A DNA stretch of 64,000 bases from Flammeovirga sp. EKP202 (lineage in GTDB: Bacteria; Bacteroidota; Bacteroidia; Cytophagales; Flammeovirgaceae), in NCBI RefSeq assembly GCF_014534745.1, contig NZ_JACVVP010000012.1, positions 1 to 64,000 on the forward strand, written 5' to 3'. Positions 46,338 to 55,002 of the stretch are shown here, one piece after another. Below the pieces are notes generated by a model. That model was not told the DNA's origin, did not search any database, and saw nothing but the letters and a program-made list of their open reading frames with translations. Made by a program: the position numbers and the translations under genes. The stretch's first letter is position 1, and every line of letters starts with the position of its first letter.

Positions 46338-46344
46338 AGCCCTT
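46307..46344 (-). terminator. Terminator of the multihaem cytochrome gene
   Basis: AAGGGCTTTG (46314-46323) and CAAAGCCCTT (46335-46344) form a perfect 10-bp stem, and the minus strand continues TATTTTTG. It overlaps the purE promoter. Confidence 0.8.
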
Positions 46345-46362
46345 TCTATATTTTATTGATTT

Positions 46363-48624
46363 TTAGTTAAATCTAGGGTCGTTTGGATAATTGGCTTTCA
46401 ACCATTTCCAATACAGTTGCGCTTTTTGTTTTTGCCCTGTTTGCTCGTATAAAGCAGCCAAAGCATAACGTAATGATGGGTCTTGCTTCGTGAAACTTAA
46501 ACCTTTCAAATACGTTTTTTCGGCTTTCTGAATTTCTCCCATTTGCTGTAATACCAATCCCCAATTATAGAATGCTCTAGAATTTTGAGGATTCAATTCG
46601 GCAGCTTTACCTAAAGCTTCAGCAGCTTTTGGCCAATCTTTCATTTCTGCATATAAAAGACCTTTAGAGTAATAAGCTTCTGAAGAATTAGGATCTGTCT
46701 TGATTGCATTATCCAATTGTACTTCAGCTTCTTTAGGTTTTCCTTGAATCGAATACACTCTCGCTAAACTAAATCTAGCTTCATTCATTAAAGTATCAAA
46801 CTCTAAAGATTTCTTATAAGAGGCGATTGCATTTGTGTAATCTTTTCTTCTCTCATGGTACTGTCCTTCACCAAAAGGTCCCTCTCTAAAATCTTTTGCT
46901 TGAAGGAAATAGTTTTTCATTTCAGCGGTTGCCAACTTAAATGCTTCTTTCCATTTCCCTTTAAAGCGATCTTCTGGTGCATCACCCAAGGCTATGGCAG
47001 CTGCAATTCTTACAGATCTCACTGGATCTTTTAAGTAAGGACTCAAATATGAAATTCTTTGATCCAAATTCAATTGAGATAGGTTTTGAATAGAAGTAAA
47101 ACGAACTAAAGGTTCTGGATCTTTCAAACCATTCATAATTGCTTCAATTGACTCATTACCTGGAGTACGGGCTAAATAATAAACAGCAGTAGCTCTAGCG
47201 ATAAATGGTGCTTTTTGATCTTCTACCATTTGCTTCAACTCAGAAACATATTCTTCTGAATAACTTCTACCCAAGGCCAATGTGTCTCTCCAATCGTAGT
47301 GAGGTTCTCCCCACATTTTCTCGAAGTTTGCAACAGCCCACTTCGTAGATTTATCCGTATGACATTGGTTACAAGCATTCGGTGTTCCCTCATACTTCAA
47401 ACTCAAATCAGGTCTTGGTATTCTGAAACTATGATCTCTACGGTAGTCATTACCCATATAAACCTCACCTACCATGTGACAATCTACACATCTCACATCC
47501 TTTCCAGTATCATGAAGCGTGTGTGATTTCACTTCGTATTCTTGAGGTTCGTGACATTGAGCACAAACTTTATTCAAGTCTTTAAATTTCAACTCCGCTT
47601 TGTGAGCATCATGACAGTCTGTACATTTTACACCCTCATGATACATTTTACTTTGTATAAATGATCCATAAACGTAGACCTCATTCAGGATTTGACCATC
47701 GTGATAGTACATGTTTTCTCTAAGGATCTCTGGAGCAAATTGATCATAAAATGTTTGACCATATTTAAAGTTTTGAACTAACTGTGATCTTCTTGAGTGA
47801 CAAGGAGCACAAGATTCTATTAATGTTTTTGCATCATCAGTAGTTCTAAACTGTTGGATATATAATCCTTCTACAAAGTCTTTTTTCTCTTCAAACTCTT
47901 CAGAATTAGCAAACGCTACGTGTTCTTTACCAGGTCCGTGACATGACTCACAACCTACATTGATCTCAGACCATTTCGTGTCGAATTCATCCTTTTCGAA
48001 GTCATAATTCTTTCTGATGTTCGTAGAGTGACAATCCGCACACATTGTATTCCAGTTTCCACCACCATGAGACCAATGTAGCCATTCGTAATGTTGAATA
48101 TCATCCATCTCATCATGTTGGTTGAACCAAAGTCCTTTTTCAGAATCCCAAGTTTCTCTAATCACTTGAATCTTCCCTTTCTCCATCTCTACCATGTAGT
48201 TTTGAAGAGGCGTAATACCAAATGTATATTTTATCTCATAGTCATGATTAGCGCCATCAGGTCCTTGAGTATTGACATAAAACTTATCTCCTTTCTTGAA
48301 AAATCTACTTTTGACATTATTCTTTACGAAAGTGACATTATTGAAGTCACCCAAAACCGTCTCATCGGTAGCAAGTTTCATTGAATTATCGTGATCAGAA
48401 CCTTTCCATTTATGGTATTCCTCCTCATGACAAGAACGACAGGTCTCAGTTCCCACAAAGATTGAATCAGGATATTGTAGATTTAGATCTGCATGAGGAT
48501 TTGTAACCTCTGAAGTAGTCTCCACTTTTGTTTCTTTATTGTCTGCTTGATTGCAACTTATATAAATTGCTCCTGAAAACACTAAAGCCGACAAACTGAT
48601 TAGTAAGTTGTTTTTTAATTTCAT
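46363..48624 (-). CDS. Octahaem cytochrome c lipoprotein with HEAT and TPR repeats
   Basis: The 753-aa protein has a lipoprotein-like signal (Cys24, YISC) and eight CxxCH haem motifs starting at Cys62, 195, 225, 272, 334, 354, 379 and 418. Additional histidines (for example WLHWSHGGG, YHDGQ, HDAHKAE) could serve as distal ligands. Residues about 470-560 hold HEAT-like repeats (IEAIMNGLKDPEPLVRFTSIQNL, VRSVRIAAAIALGD) and 600-740 hold TPRs (AEVQLDNAIKTDPNSSEAYYSKGLLY and others). The haem part resembles the multihaem cytochrome c554/NrfB-type group. It may store or pass electrons, or act as an enzyme; no function is proven. The small lipoprotein gene 48 bp upstream is probably in the same operon. 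Confidence 0.85.
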   Translation of the reverse strand: MKLKNNLLISLSALVFSGAIYISCNQADNKETKVETTSEVTNPHADLNLQYPDSIFVGTETCRSCHEEEYHKWKGSDHDNSMKLATDETVLGDFNNVTFVKNNVKSRFFKKGDKFYVNTQGPDGANHDYEIKYTFGITPLQNYMVEMEKGKIQVIRETWDSEKGLWFNQHDEMDDIQHYEWLHWSHGGGNWNTMCADCHSTNIRKNYDFEKDEFDTKWSEINVGCESCHGPGKEHVAFANSEEFEEKKDFVEGLYIQQFRTTDDAKTLIESCAPCHSRRSQLVQNFKYGQTFYDQFAPEILRENMYYHDGQILNEVYVYGSFIQSKMYHEGVKCTDCHDAHKAELKFKDLNKVCAQCHEPQEYEVKSHTLHDTGKDVRCVDCHMVGEVYMGNDYRRDHSFRIPRPDLSLKYEGTPNACNQCHTDKSTKWAVANFEKMWGEPHYDWRDTLALGRSYSEEYVSELKQMVEDQKAPFIARATAVYYLARTPGNESIEAIMNGLKDPEPLVRFTSIQNLSQLNLDQRISYLSPYLKDPVRSVRIAAAIALGDAPEDRFKGKWKEAFKLATAEMKNYFLQAKDFREGPFGEGQYHERRKDYTNAIASYKKSLEFDTLMNEARFSLARVYSIQGKPKEAEVQLDNAIKTDPNSSEAYYSKGLLYAEMKDWPKAAEALGKAAELNPQNSRAFYNWGLVLQQMGEIQKAEKTYLKGLSFTKQDPSLRYALAALYEQTGQKQKAQLYWKWLKANYPNDPRFN

Positions 48625-48672
48625 TAATGTTGATAGAACTAAGTAATTATCATCCCTATTTAACTATACGCA

Positions 48673-49074
48673 TCACCTGCTAATTTGTTTAACCTTTAAC
48701 TTATTATTTTTTAAAGAGATAATCAAAAAATGTTTCGTAAGATTATCTAAAGTAAAAGTTAATGTATTTGTATTTGAATCACACTTCCAATTTCCTTTTG
48801 TAATTGCAGGCTTGTCATTGCTCATCGCTTCTTCCCATGTCATTGTTTCATCTTTAAACAATTCGAAGTTAATTCTACCTCCTCGAACAGTTTTCAATTG
48901 CTGATGATGTACAAATACAAGAGTATCTAAATTATCTTCTTCAGAAAAATGATACCAATGATTTAATAACTCATCATCAGAAATACGACTTGTTTGAACA
49001 CTTTGACAAGCAGAAGCTAAGATCACTATAAAGATAGAGAAAAAGGAGCACTCTATTAATCTAAAATTCATCAT
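48673..49074 (-). CDS. Small lipoprotein of unknown function
   Basis: The 133-aa product has lipobox LASAC (Cys23) and a compact body of beta strands with WYHFSEEDNLDTLVF, KGNWKCDSNTNTLTFTLDN and a basic end. It resembles lipocalin-like small lipoproteins that report or bind, but I do not recognise a family. It lies 48 bp before the octahaem cytochrome gene, so it may be an accessory of that protein. Confidence 0.7.
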   Translation of the reverse strand: MMNFRLIECSFFSIFIVILASACQSVQTSRISDDELLNHWYHFSEEDNLDTLVFVHHQQLKTVRGGRINFELFKDETMTWEEAMSNDKPAITKGNWKCDSNTNTLTFTLDNLTKHFLIISLKNNKLKVKQISR

Positions 49075-49132
49075 ATTTTCATTTATTTGTAATAAAGTTG
49101 GGGATAATATTTTTTTATTAAAAACATTTCCC

Positions 49133-49140
49133 TACTTTTG
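49133..49140 (+). promoter_or_regulatory. -7 box of the tRNA gene
   Basis: TACTTTTG followed by CACTGC matches the strong stable-RNA promoter form of Bacteroidota, 22 bp before the tRNA. The -33 region is a T-tract rather than TTG. Confidence 0.65.
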
Positions 49141-49161
49141 CACTGCAATTAAGAAAAACAG

Positions 49162-49237
<76 letters not shown>

Positions 49238-49239
49238 AG

Positions 49240-49275
49240 TAAAGGTTATCTCTATTTTGAGGTAACCTTTTTTTA
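49240..49275 (+). terminator. Terminator of the tRNA gene
   Basis: AAAGGTTAtCTC pairs with GAGgTAACCTTT around a short loop and seven Ts follow. It ends the tRNA transcript and sets the membrane protein gene 65 bp on apart. Confidence 0.8.
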
Positions 49276-49340
49276 TTTACAAGCCCAATATCTAAATAAA
49301 ATACTATCTTACAAGAGCTAACATAATATAATCTTTAAAA

Positions 49341-51113
49341 ATGAAATTACCTTCAATACAATACCTTTTCAATTCTTTTTTAAAAAGTATAAAAACCTTT
49401 CCATTTACAATCTTATCAGCCATTCTACTTACCTTCCTTTTATTTTTCACTATCGACTCTGACAATACTAAGAATATTTGGATGGTAAGAGGACTACACG
49501 GAGCTCAAATTGGTATTCCAACCTTTATAGCTATCACTTTTTTAAGTCAAAAATTAAAATTATCGATCCTAAAAACCTACTCTATCAGAATAGTTGGCCT
49601 TTTACTTCTATCAGTTTATGTAATGAGTTTGCCTGATGAACTCACTTATATTCATTTTTCAAGAGGTGCCTTATTGACTGTATTCTCCTTTTTATTGCCC
49701 TTCCTCGGTATTAGTGTAAAAGAAAGTAATAACCTGAGTTATTGGTTCAATGCCAAAAATATTATAAGCACCTTTATTGAATGTTTATTTTACAGTGTTA
49801 TTATCAATATTGGTATCTCAATCGCCTTACTTGCTATTGAAGCATTATTTGATGTAAGCATTAAACAAAATACTTACCTTAAGCTGGGCACTTTCAACTT
49901 TGTTTTTCTCAATACCGTTTTCTTCACGAGCAAAATAGATTCCTTTTCTTCGGAATCTGATCCTATAGAATATCCTCCATTACTGAAGAACTTGGTTCAA
50001 TTTATCTTATTACCATTAGTCTGTACTTATTTGATCATACTGTACACTTATGGTTTTAAAATAATATTGGCTCAAAATTGGCCAAAAGGTTGGGTTTCTT
50101 ATCTCTCCATTGGCTTTTCTTTCCTGGGTATTAGTTCACTTCTAATTATATACCCTATTCGAAATGATAAAGGTTTAAAATGGATTTCATTATTCAGTAA
50201 AGGCTTCTATTATGCTCTATTTCCTGTAATTCTTTTATTTTGCTCTGCTATTTACAGACGTATTTCTGAATATGGAATTACTGAGTTCAGGTATTATTTG
50301 ATTGTACTAGGGCTATGGCTCTTCTTTATCGCTTTGTACTTCCTGATACGGGGACAAAATAATATTAAAGTGATTCCTATTGCTTTGGCACTTCTCACCT
50401 TTACATCTGCCTTTGGGCCATTGTCTGCGTTTAATGTCAGTAGAAAAAGTCAGTATGATCGATTATACTCTTTAGGGTTAAAAAACAATTGGATTAATAC
50501 TGAAGGACAATGGGTAAAAAGTGATTTTAAAGTCAGTGAAGATTATCAAAATATTCGTTCAATCGTAGTCTATCTCATAGATCACCATGGCTACAACACA
50601 TTACAACCTCTTCTAAAAGAGGTAAATCTTGATGAAATAGTCAAAGAGGAAGATTCAAGATGGAAGAAAAAAGAGGTCATCTTGGCAGAAATGAAATTAA
50701 AAGAATATTATAAACACACAGAAACAGATCAGATTGAAAGTTATACTCCAATTAAGTTTGTGGAAAAGTATGACCTCCTCTATGATATCGAAGGTTATCA
50801 ATATTCTACCTCTATTAGTCTAAGAGAAAGAAATCTCACATCTGATGAAGAAATAAAAACATATCAATTCTCAAATTCTGAAATCACTGTTTCATTTCAG
50901 TTGACGAACAAAACAAAAAATATTGGTATTCTAACAATCAATAACAAACAGTTCGATATTCCATACACTTCATTTGAGAAAGGTTATTTTGAACACAAGG
51001 GATTCAATAATGAGAACTACAGAATTTACCTCAAAAGGTTATCAGGGTACGAAACAGAAGACCTCACAAAGACAGATAACATCTCTTTCGTCTTATTCTT
51101 TAATAAGCCGTAA
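49341..51113 (+). CDS. DUF4153 integral membrane protein
   Basis: The 590-aa protein has about ten to twelve membrane segments from residue 20 to 380 and a C-terminal hydrophilic domain (about 385-590). The signatures WVSYLSIGFSFLGISSLLIIYPIR and YRRISEYGITEFRYYLIVLGLW match DUF4153. The soluble part contains WINTEGQWVKSDFKVSEDYQNIRSIVVYL. The function is unknown. The gene is alone, on the opposite strand from the pnt operon, and is followed by a perfect 11-bp terminator hairpin. Confidence 0.85.
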   Translation: MKLPSIQYLFNSFLKSIKTFPFTILSAILLTFLLFFTIDSDNTKNIWMVRGLHGAQIGIPTFIAITFLSQKLKLSILKTYSIRIVGLLLLSVYVMSLPDELTYIHFSRGALLTVFSFLLPFLGISVKESNNLSYWFNAKNIISTFIECLFYSVIINIGISIALLAIEALFDVSIKQNTYLKLGTFNFVFLNTVFFTSKIDSFSSESDPIEYPPLLKNLVQFILLPLVCTYLIILYTYGFKIILAQNWPKGWVSYLSIGFSFLGISSLLIIYPIRNDKGLKWISLFSKGFYYALFPVILLFCSAIYRRISEYGITEFRYYLIVLGLWLFFIALYFLIRGQNNIKVIPIALALLTFTSAFGPLSAFNVSRKSQYDRLYSLGLKNNWINTEGQWVKSDFKVSEDYQNIRSIVVYLIDHHGYNTLQPLLKEVNLDEIVKEEDSRWKKKEVILAEMKLKEYYKHTETDQIESYTPIKFVEKYDLLYDIEGYQYSTSISLRERNLTSDEEIKTYQFSNSEITVSFQLTNKTKNIGILTINNKQFDIPYTSFEKGYFEHKGFNNENYRIYLKRLSGYETEDLTKTDNISFVLFFNKP

Positions 51114-51133
51114 GTACTAGGAGAAGATTATTG

Positions 51134-51391
51134 AATACTAATTCTTATTTATTTCTGGCTTAGCCCTAAATAAAAAATAGTACTCCAGTAACTAGAAGTA
51201 CTATTTTAGAATTCTAATTTGATTAAGTACTAAGCCAAAAATAAATCATAGTTAATTCTAATTTATTTTTTGTGAGTACAACGCTAAAAAATGTATTAAT
51301 AGTGGTTTATTGAATGTTTTTTGAAGGAAGTAATCGCAAAACAATAAATAGAATTAGTATTAAATAATTTTGTCTTGGTACTTAATTAGAA
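51134..51391. repeat. Foldback element with several inverted repeats
   Basis: AATACTAATTCTTATTTATT (51134-51153) is the inverse of 51343-51361 with one base gap. A second pair, 51212-51240 and 51368-51391, shares AATTAAGTAC-AAG-CAAAA in inverse. A third, 51148-51163 with 51230-51245, matches at 15 of 16 positions. Together they suggest an eroded MITE-like element in the 367-bp gap 51114-51480, whose only other contents are terminators. Confidence 0.4.
51174..51207 (+). terminator. Terminator of the DUF4153 gene
   Basis: AAAATAGTACT (51174-51184) and AGTACTATTTT (51197-51207) form a perfect 11-bp stem with a 12-base loop, ending in four Ts. It sits inside the foldback element. Confidence 0.6.
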
Positions 51392-51419
51392 TAAATAGGT
51401 GAAAAGTAGACAATTGAAA

Positions 51420-51456
51420 AATAAAAGCTCTATTGAGAAAATCCCAATAGAGCTAT
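51420..51456 (-). terminator. Terminator of the pnt operon
   Basis: AGCTCTATTG and CAATAGAGCT form a perfect 10-bp stem around an eight-to-nine base loop, followed by TTTTATTTTT on the minus strand. It lies about 25 bp past pntB. Confidence 0.8.
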
Positions 51457-51480
51457 TACTAATATAAAAATCGCTCGGAA

Positions 51481-52869
51481 TTAAGCGTTAGCTATTTCGT
51501 CTTTTAATTTACCCAATGAAGCTTTCGCGTCACCGAATAACATCTTCGTTTTATCACCGAAGAATAATGGGTTTTGCACACCTGCATAACCTGTACTCAT
51601 ACCACGCTTGAATACAACAACGTTTTTCGCCATTTCAACATCAAGGATTGGCATACCATAGATTGGTGATGAAGTATCATCTTTCGCAGATGGGTTTACT
51701 ACGTCATTGGCACCAATTACAAGTACAACGTCAGTAGAAGGGAAACTGTCGTTAGCAGGCTCTAATTCTAATAATTTGTCATAAGACACATCAGATTCTG
51801 CTAATAATACGTTCATGTGACCAGGCATACGACCTGCTACTGGGTGAATTGCATATCTTACTTCAACACCTTCATCTTCAAGAGCATTTTCGATCTCGTG
51901 GCAAATGTGTTGTGCTTGTGCTACCGCTAAACCATAACCTGGTACGATAGTCACTTTGTCAGCATATTTCAATTGGATAGCTAAATCTGAAACGTTTACT
52001 TCTTTCACGATCTCTTCACGATCAGATCCAGAACCTCCGCCAGACGCTCCTAAGTTACCTACTAATACGTTGATCAACGATCTGTTCATTGCCTCACACA
52101 TCATTACTGTAAGGATGATACCTGAAGCACCTACAAGGATACCACCGATGATCATAATGTTGTTACCGTAGATCAAACCAGCACCTGTTGCACCAATACC
52201 CGTTACTGAGTTTAGTAATGAGATTACTACTGGCATATCACCACCACCAATTGGCGTTACGAAAGCGATACCGTAGAATAATGATAGACCAAGTAAAGCA
52301 TATACTAATGCCATGTTCAACTCAGGTTGTGTCATGATCATTACTGATAATGCAATGATACCGATCAACGACGTGATGTTGATAAGTTGCGGAGCAGGTA
52401 AAGTAAAGTTATCTCTTAAAGAACCGTTTAATTTACCATAAGCTACTAACGAACCTGTTAATGATACAGCACCTACAAACATAGCGAAGATGTTTGTCAA
52501 AACAGCACCACTCATCATTTCAGTTCCTGCAGGAAGGTTTCCAAATTCAGCAATACCGATCAACATGGCACAAGCACCACCTAAACCGTTGAATAAAGAT
52601 ACCATCTCTGGCATTTTTGTCATGGCTACTTTCTTTGCAGAAGTTAAACCAATACCACCACCTACTAGCATTGCACCAATGATCCATAGGTAATTGTTAT
52701 CTCCCGTTTCAGGAGCAAATAATGATATAACGATGGCCATACCCATACCTAAAGCTGCTACTTGGTTACCCTTACGAGCAGATTCCGGATGCGAAAGACC
52801 TTTTAAACCAATAATAAATACGATGATACTTACTAAATATAGTAAGTCGATTATATTCGAGTAATCCAT
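51481..52869 (-). CDS. pntB: NAD(P) transhydrogenase subunit beta
   Basis: The 462-aa subunit has about eight to nine membrane helices (residues 5-270) forming part of the proton channel, and the NADP-binding domain III with VPGYGLAVAQAQH, HPVAGRMPGHMNVLLAE and VLVIGANDVVNPSA. With the two alpha proteins it moves hydride from NADH to NADP+ using the proton gradient, supplying NADPH. It is the last gene of pntAA-pntAB-pntB, 34 bp after pntAB. Confidence 0.95.
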   Translation of the reverse strand: MDYSNIIDLLYLVSIIVFIIGLKGLSHPESARKGNQVAALGMGMAIVISLFAPETGDNNYLWIIGAMLVGGGIGLTSAKKVAMTKMPEMVSLFNGLGGACAMLIGIAEFGNLPAGTEMMSGAVLTNIFAMFVGAVSLTGSLVAYGKLNGSLRDNFTLPAPQLINITSLIGIIALSVMIMTQPELNMALVYALLGLSLFYGIAFVTPIGGGDMPVVISLLNSVTGIGATGAGLIYGNNIMIIGGILVGASGIILTVMMCEAMNRSLINVLVGNLGASGGGSGSDREEIVKEVNVSDLAIQLKYADKVTIVPGYGLAVAQAQHICHEIENALEDEGVEVRYAIHPVAGRMPGHMNVLLAESDVSYDKLLELEPANDSFPSTDVVLVIGANDVVNPSAKDDTSSPIYGMPILDVEMAKNVVVFKRGMSTGYAGVQNPLFFGDKTKMLFGDAKASLGKLKDEIANA

Positions 52870-52903
52870 TTGTTTACGAATCTAATTTCAGGTGAATAAG
52901 TAA

Positions 52904-53224
52904 TTAATTTTTACGTTCTTTTTTCTTGAACATATCTAACATTCTGTTGGTTACTGCAAAACCACCTACAACGTTGATCATTGCAAGGGCAATACCGATA
53001 AAACCAAGCACTAATGTTAAGTAATCTGTAGCATCAGCTCTTCTGATTAGAATAATCGCACCGATTACTACGACACCTGAGATTGCATTCGCTCCTGACA
53101 TAAGAGGAGTATGTAAAACTGTTGGTACTTTTCCGATAATCTCCATTCCTAAAAACGAAGAAAGTACTAGTAACGATAACATTGCTAAAGTGTTATCGTC
53201 TAAGAAATTTATAATTTGTTCCAT
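52904..53224 (-). CDS. pntAB: NAD(P) transhydrogenase alpha subunit, membrane part
   Basis: The 106-aa protein carries three to four membrane helices, with LSSFLGMEIIGKVPTVLHTPLMSGANAISGVVVIGA, the conserved domain II start of the alpha chain. In Escherichia coli this is fused to the NAD domain, whereas here the alpha chain is split into PntAA and PntAB as in Rhodospirillum. It lies between the two other pnt genes with short gaps (32 and 34 bp). Confidence 0.93.
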   Translation of the reverse strand: MEQIINFLDDNTLAMLSLLVLSSFLGMEIIGKVPTVLHTPLMSGANAISGVVVIGAIILIRRADATDYLTLVLGFIGIALAMINVVGGFAVTNRMLDMFKKKERKN

Positions 53225-53256
53225 ATTAGTATCGAATTGTTTGTTGTTAGTTTAGC

Positions 53257-54411
53257 TTACGCTTCTACGCTTTCCTCTACTTTCGCAGGAGGAACTAATT
53301 GCTTTTGTTTTTCTTCGTTTCCATAGACAACGTCTCCTTTGTAAACGATACAGCTTTGAAGAATGATCTCATCATTGAAGTCGAAATCAAAACCTTCTTT
53401 TGTTAAGAACAATTTCATGTAGTTTTGAATGTTCTTACTGTATAAAACAGAAGCTTGCTCACTAATATCCGCAGCTAAATTAGAGTTACCAATGATTGTT
53501 ACACCGTGCTCTCTTACAACTTCTTTATCTTTAGTTAAAGCACAGTTACCACCTGTTGATGACGCTAAGTCAACGATTACAGAACCTGCTTTCATTGTCT
53601 TCACAGCCTCTTCAGTCACAAGTGTTGGAGCTGGTCTACCTCTTAATTGTGCAGTTGTAATTACTACGTCTGCTTTTTCAACTTTCTGAGCGATCAACTC
53701 TGCCTGTCTTTTCTTGTACTCTTCCGTTTGCTCTACAGCATAACCACCAGCGTTTGTATCATCAGTAGCCCCTTCTACTTCTACAAACTTAGCACCTAAC
53801 GACATTACCTCTTCTTTTGCTGCAGCACGTGTATCAAATGCTTCCACTTGAGCACCTAAACGTTTTGCTGTTGCAATAGCTTGAAGACCTGCTACACCTG
53901 CACCCATTACTAATACTTTAGAAGGAGGTACTGTACCAGCCGCCGTTGATAACATTGGCATATAACGTGGTAAATAGTCAGTTGCTTTCAATACTGCTTT
54001 ATAGCCTGAGATTGAAGCCATAGACGATAGAATATCCATTGACTGAGCAATTGTAGTTCTTGGAATCATGTCAAAGCTAAAAGCTGAGATTCCTTTTGTA
54101 GCGTACACTTCACAGATTGAAGCGTCCTGGAAAGGTTGGAAAGACGAGAATAAGAAAGTACCCTCTGCCAATTTAGCAACATCTTCCTTGCTTAATGGAT
54201 CTAAAGTAATTAATACATTAGATGAGCTTAATACCTCTTCTCTACTTTTTGACTTTGCACCGATACCTTCGTATAGTTCGTCGCTAATAAAAGCACTTTC
54301 GCCAGCACCTTTTTCATAAATAACTTCATGTCCCTCAGAAATGAATTTCTTCGCTAATTCTGGAGTAACGGACACACGTTGATCTTCTTCTTTTAAAATT
54401 CCAAATAGCAT
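53257..54411 (-). CDS. pntAA: NAD(P) transhydrogenase alpha subunit, NAD-binding part
   Basis: The 384-aa soluble subunit resembles alanine dehydrogenase: MLFGILKEEDQRVSVTPE at the start, YLPRYMPMLSTAAGTVPPSKVLVMGAGVAGLQAIATA for NAD binding, and RGRPAPTLV and VDLASSTGGNC later. The C-terminal tail (about 345-384) is a linker to PntAB. It is the first gene of the operon; a TATATTTG box at 54531-54524 lies about 113 bp upstream. Confidence 0.95.
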   Translation of the reverse strand: MLFGILKEEDQRVSVTPELAKKFISEGHEVIYEKGAGESAFISDELYEGIGAKSKSREEVLSSSNVLITLDPLSKEDVAKLAEGTFLFSSFQPFQDASICEVYATKGISAFSFDMIPRTTIAQSMDILSSMASISGYKAVLKATDYLPRYMPMLSTAAGTVPPSKVLVMGAGVAGLQAIATAKRLGAQVEAFDTRAAAKEEVMSLGAKFVEVEGATDDTNAGGYAVEQTEEYKKRQAELIAQKVEKADVVITTAQLRGRPAPTLVTEEAVKTMKAGSVIVDLASSTGGNCALTKDKEVVREHGVTIIGNSNLAADISEQASVLYSKNIQNYMKLFLTKEGFDFDFNDEIILQSCIVYKGDVVYGNEEKQKQLVPPAKVEESVEA

Positions 54412-54523
54412 ACCTATGCGATTTTAAATAGTAATATATTCCGTATTCAATAGGATAACCTTACCCTATCATTTGTTAGTTAGTTTGTTAATAAAACATT
54501 CAACTTAAAGCCGAACGTTTTAG

Positions 54524-54531
54524 CAAATATA
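54524..54531 (-). promoter_or_regulatory. -7 box of the pnt operon
   Basis: The minus strand reads TATATTTG, an exact TAnnTTTG. No TTG is found 19-22 bp upstream. The leader would be about 105 nt. Confidence 0.45.
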
Positions 54532-54948
54532 CAATAAAAATATCGTTTTTTTATAATAACAATAATCATCCTTTGGTTGTATTAAAAAAGTTTCAAAAAT
54601 ACACTTATTTTTGTTTACTTTTATTTACCATGATAAAGTGCAAATTCAAGAAGGAAGTATTCAGTTATAAACTATACAGATATATAACACGTAGTTTAAA
54701 ATAACACAAAACATTTGTTAATTAACTTCTATCTCTTTCAGATCGAAGATTGCCCTAAAATTAAATGTGAATTAAACAGTTACAAAACAACATTAGAAAA
54801 GTACAATTTTATATTTTAACTGAAGATAAAGTACTGATAGAAAGAAATTTGAAAAAATATTTACTCAATTGTAAAAAAATAGCGAAAACATTAAAAAAAG
54901 GGTCTTTTTAAATACGAAACCAAAACTTCTCTACTCCAAAAAGAGTAC

Positions 54949-54979
54949 AAAAAAAGCCCCTCATCTTGCGATGAAGGGC
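54949..54979 (-). terminator. Terminator of rpoC
   Basis: GCCCcTCATC (54956-54965) pairs with GATGAaGGGC (54970-54979) around TTGC, with one mismatch, and seven Ts follow on the minus strand. It is 24 bp past the rpoC stop. Confidence 0.85.
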
Positions 54980-55002
54980 TCTATTAAACCGCTTGCAAAT
55001 TT

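Larger units (their letters stand above)
54412..55002. other. 591-bp gap between pnt operon and rpoC
   Basis: It holds the pnt -7 box (54524-54531), the rpoC terminator (54949-54979) and about 400 bp of AT-rich sequence without open frame, repeat or clear structure. Confidence 0.6.
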
